16,175 nt of DNA from NCBI GenBank assembly GCA_020050955.1, contig JAGVJT010000202.1:1-16175 (forward strand), in the 5' to 3' direction. A program made the position numbers and the translations under genes. The notes beneath the pieces are model-generated. The model had not been told where the DNA came from. It was given only the letters and a program-made list of their open reading frames with translations, and searched no databases. Source of the DNA: Legionellales bacterium. Lineage in GTDB: Bacteria > Pseudomonadota > Gammaproteobacteria > Legionellales > Legionellaceae. Positions 15,754-16,175 of the stretch are shown here, piece by piece; position 1 is the stretch's first letter, and each line of letters begins with the position of its first letter.

Positions 15754-16175
15754 CACACAAAAGAAACCCTTCATTTGTTTGCGTCATATTCAAAAATCTT
15801 ATGCCGTTGAACAAACCAGTATCCCTGTTTTAAATCAACTCTCACTTGATATTCATGCTGGCGAGATTGTTGCCATTTTAGGAACATCTGGCTCCGGCAA
15901 ATCAACATTGATGAACATCATTGGGTTATTAGATCAAACCTACACTGGCGATTACTGGCTTGAAGACTGTGCGACAGCATCCTTGAATGACGAGCAATTG
16001 GCACATTTACGCAATCAACGTATCGGATTTGTTTTTCAACAATTCTATTTACTCCCTCGGTTAAGCGCTTTACAAAATATCATGCTTCCGCTGCAATACC
16101 GCAACATGCCTTCGCACGAGATAAAACAAAAAGCATTTGAAGCGTTAGAACACGTCGGTATGCACGCTTTCGCAC
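15743..16175 (+). CDS. MacB/LolD-type ABC transporter ATP-binding protein (3' end outside window)
   Basis: The first 144 codons of an ABC ATPase, running off the window. Features are VLNQLSLDIHAGEIVAILG leading to Walker A GTSGSGKST (47-55), LMNIIGLLDQTYTGDYWL, RIGFVFQQFYLLPRLSALQNI with the Q-loop, and MLPLQYRNM. These patterns are typical of the MacB/LolD/FtsE (MJ0796) subfamily. Signature and Walker B motifs would lie beyond the end. It is not visible whether a MacB-type membrane domain is fused or follows as a separate gene. The ATG at 15743 sits inside the end of the adaptor gene (11-nt overlap), indicating tight coupling. Confidence 0.92.
   Translation, partial: MKTNTQKKPFICLRHIQKSYAVEQTSIPVLNQLSLDIHAGEIVAILGTSGSGKSTLMNIIGLLDQTYTGDYWLEDCATASLNDEQLAHLRNQRIGFVFQQFYLLPRLSALQNIMLPLQYRNMPSHEIKQKAFEALEHVGMHAFA

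Overview
The window looks like chromosome from a gamma-proteobacterium with AT-rich DNA, probably near the Legionellales (Legionella/Coxiella relatives). The reasons are the ubiE-ubiJ-ubiB-tatA-tatB gene order (UbiJ is a proteobacterial accessory ubiquinone protein), the rsmA and apaH genes lying close together, and the general codon use. Genus cannot be fixed from the sequence alone. Genes are packed tightly, with many start/stop overlaps, and there are no tRNAs, rRNAs, insertion sequences or CRISPR arrays.

Layout. 1-429 (+) is the 3' part of a secreted, low-complexity protein. After a hairpin at 435-469, a + strand operon (568-3954) encodes UbiE, UbiJ and UbiB (ubiquinone biosynthesis), then a very short TatA (53 aa, 3581-3742) and a short, divergent TatB. 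A DMT-family (EamA) permease follows (to 4988, +). It converges on a long minus-strand operon read from 9965 down to 5038: thiE, thiM, thiD, tenA, tatC, and a secreted cysteine-rich protein with a GH45/expansin-like fold. From 10082 the + strand carries rsmA, a compact protein with the two domains of MobH relaxases (TraI_2 and TraI_2_C) but degraded metal-site motifs, apaH, and a tripartite exporter: TolC-like outer membrane protein, lipoprotein HlyD/MacA-like adaptor, and a MacB/LolD-type ABC ATPase cut off by the window end.

How the genes work together. The thi genes cover thiamine salvage: TenA releases the pyrimidine (HMP), ThiD phosphorylates it twice, ThiM phosphorylates the thiazole, and ThiE joins the two into thiamine phosphate. 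No de novo genes (thiC, thiG) are in the window. TatA, TatB and TatC are all present, but tatC has left the usual tatABC cluster and sits on the other strand, directly after tenA and before the secreted GH45-like gene. The exporter genes overlap each other and apaH, so they are probably co-transcribed with the rsmA cluster.

The most noteworthy items are the apparently domesticated relaxase-like protein between rsmA and apaH, the GH45/expansin-like secreted protein with a Cys/Trp-rich tail behind tatC, and the split and reduced Tat system.
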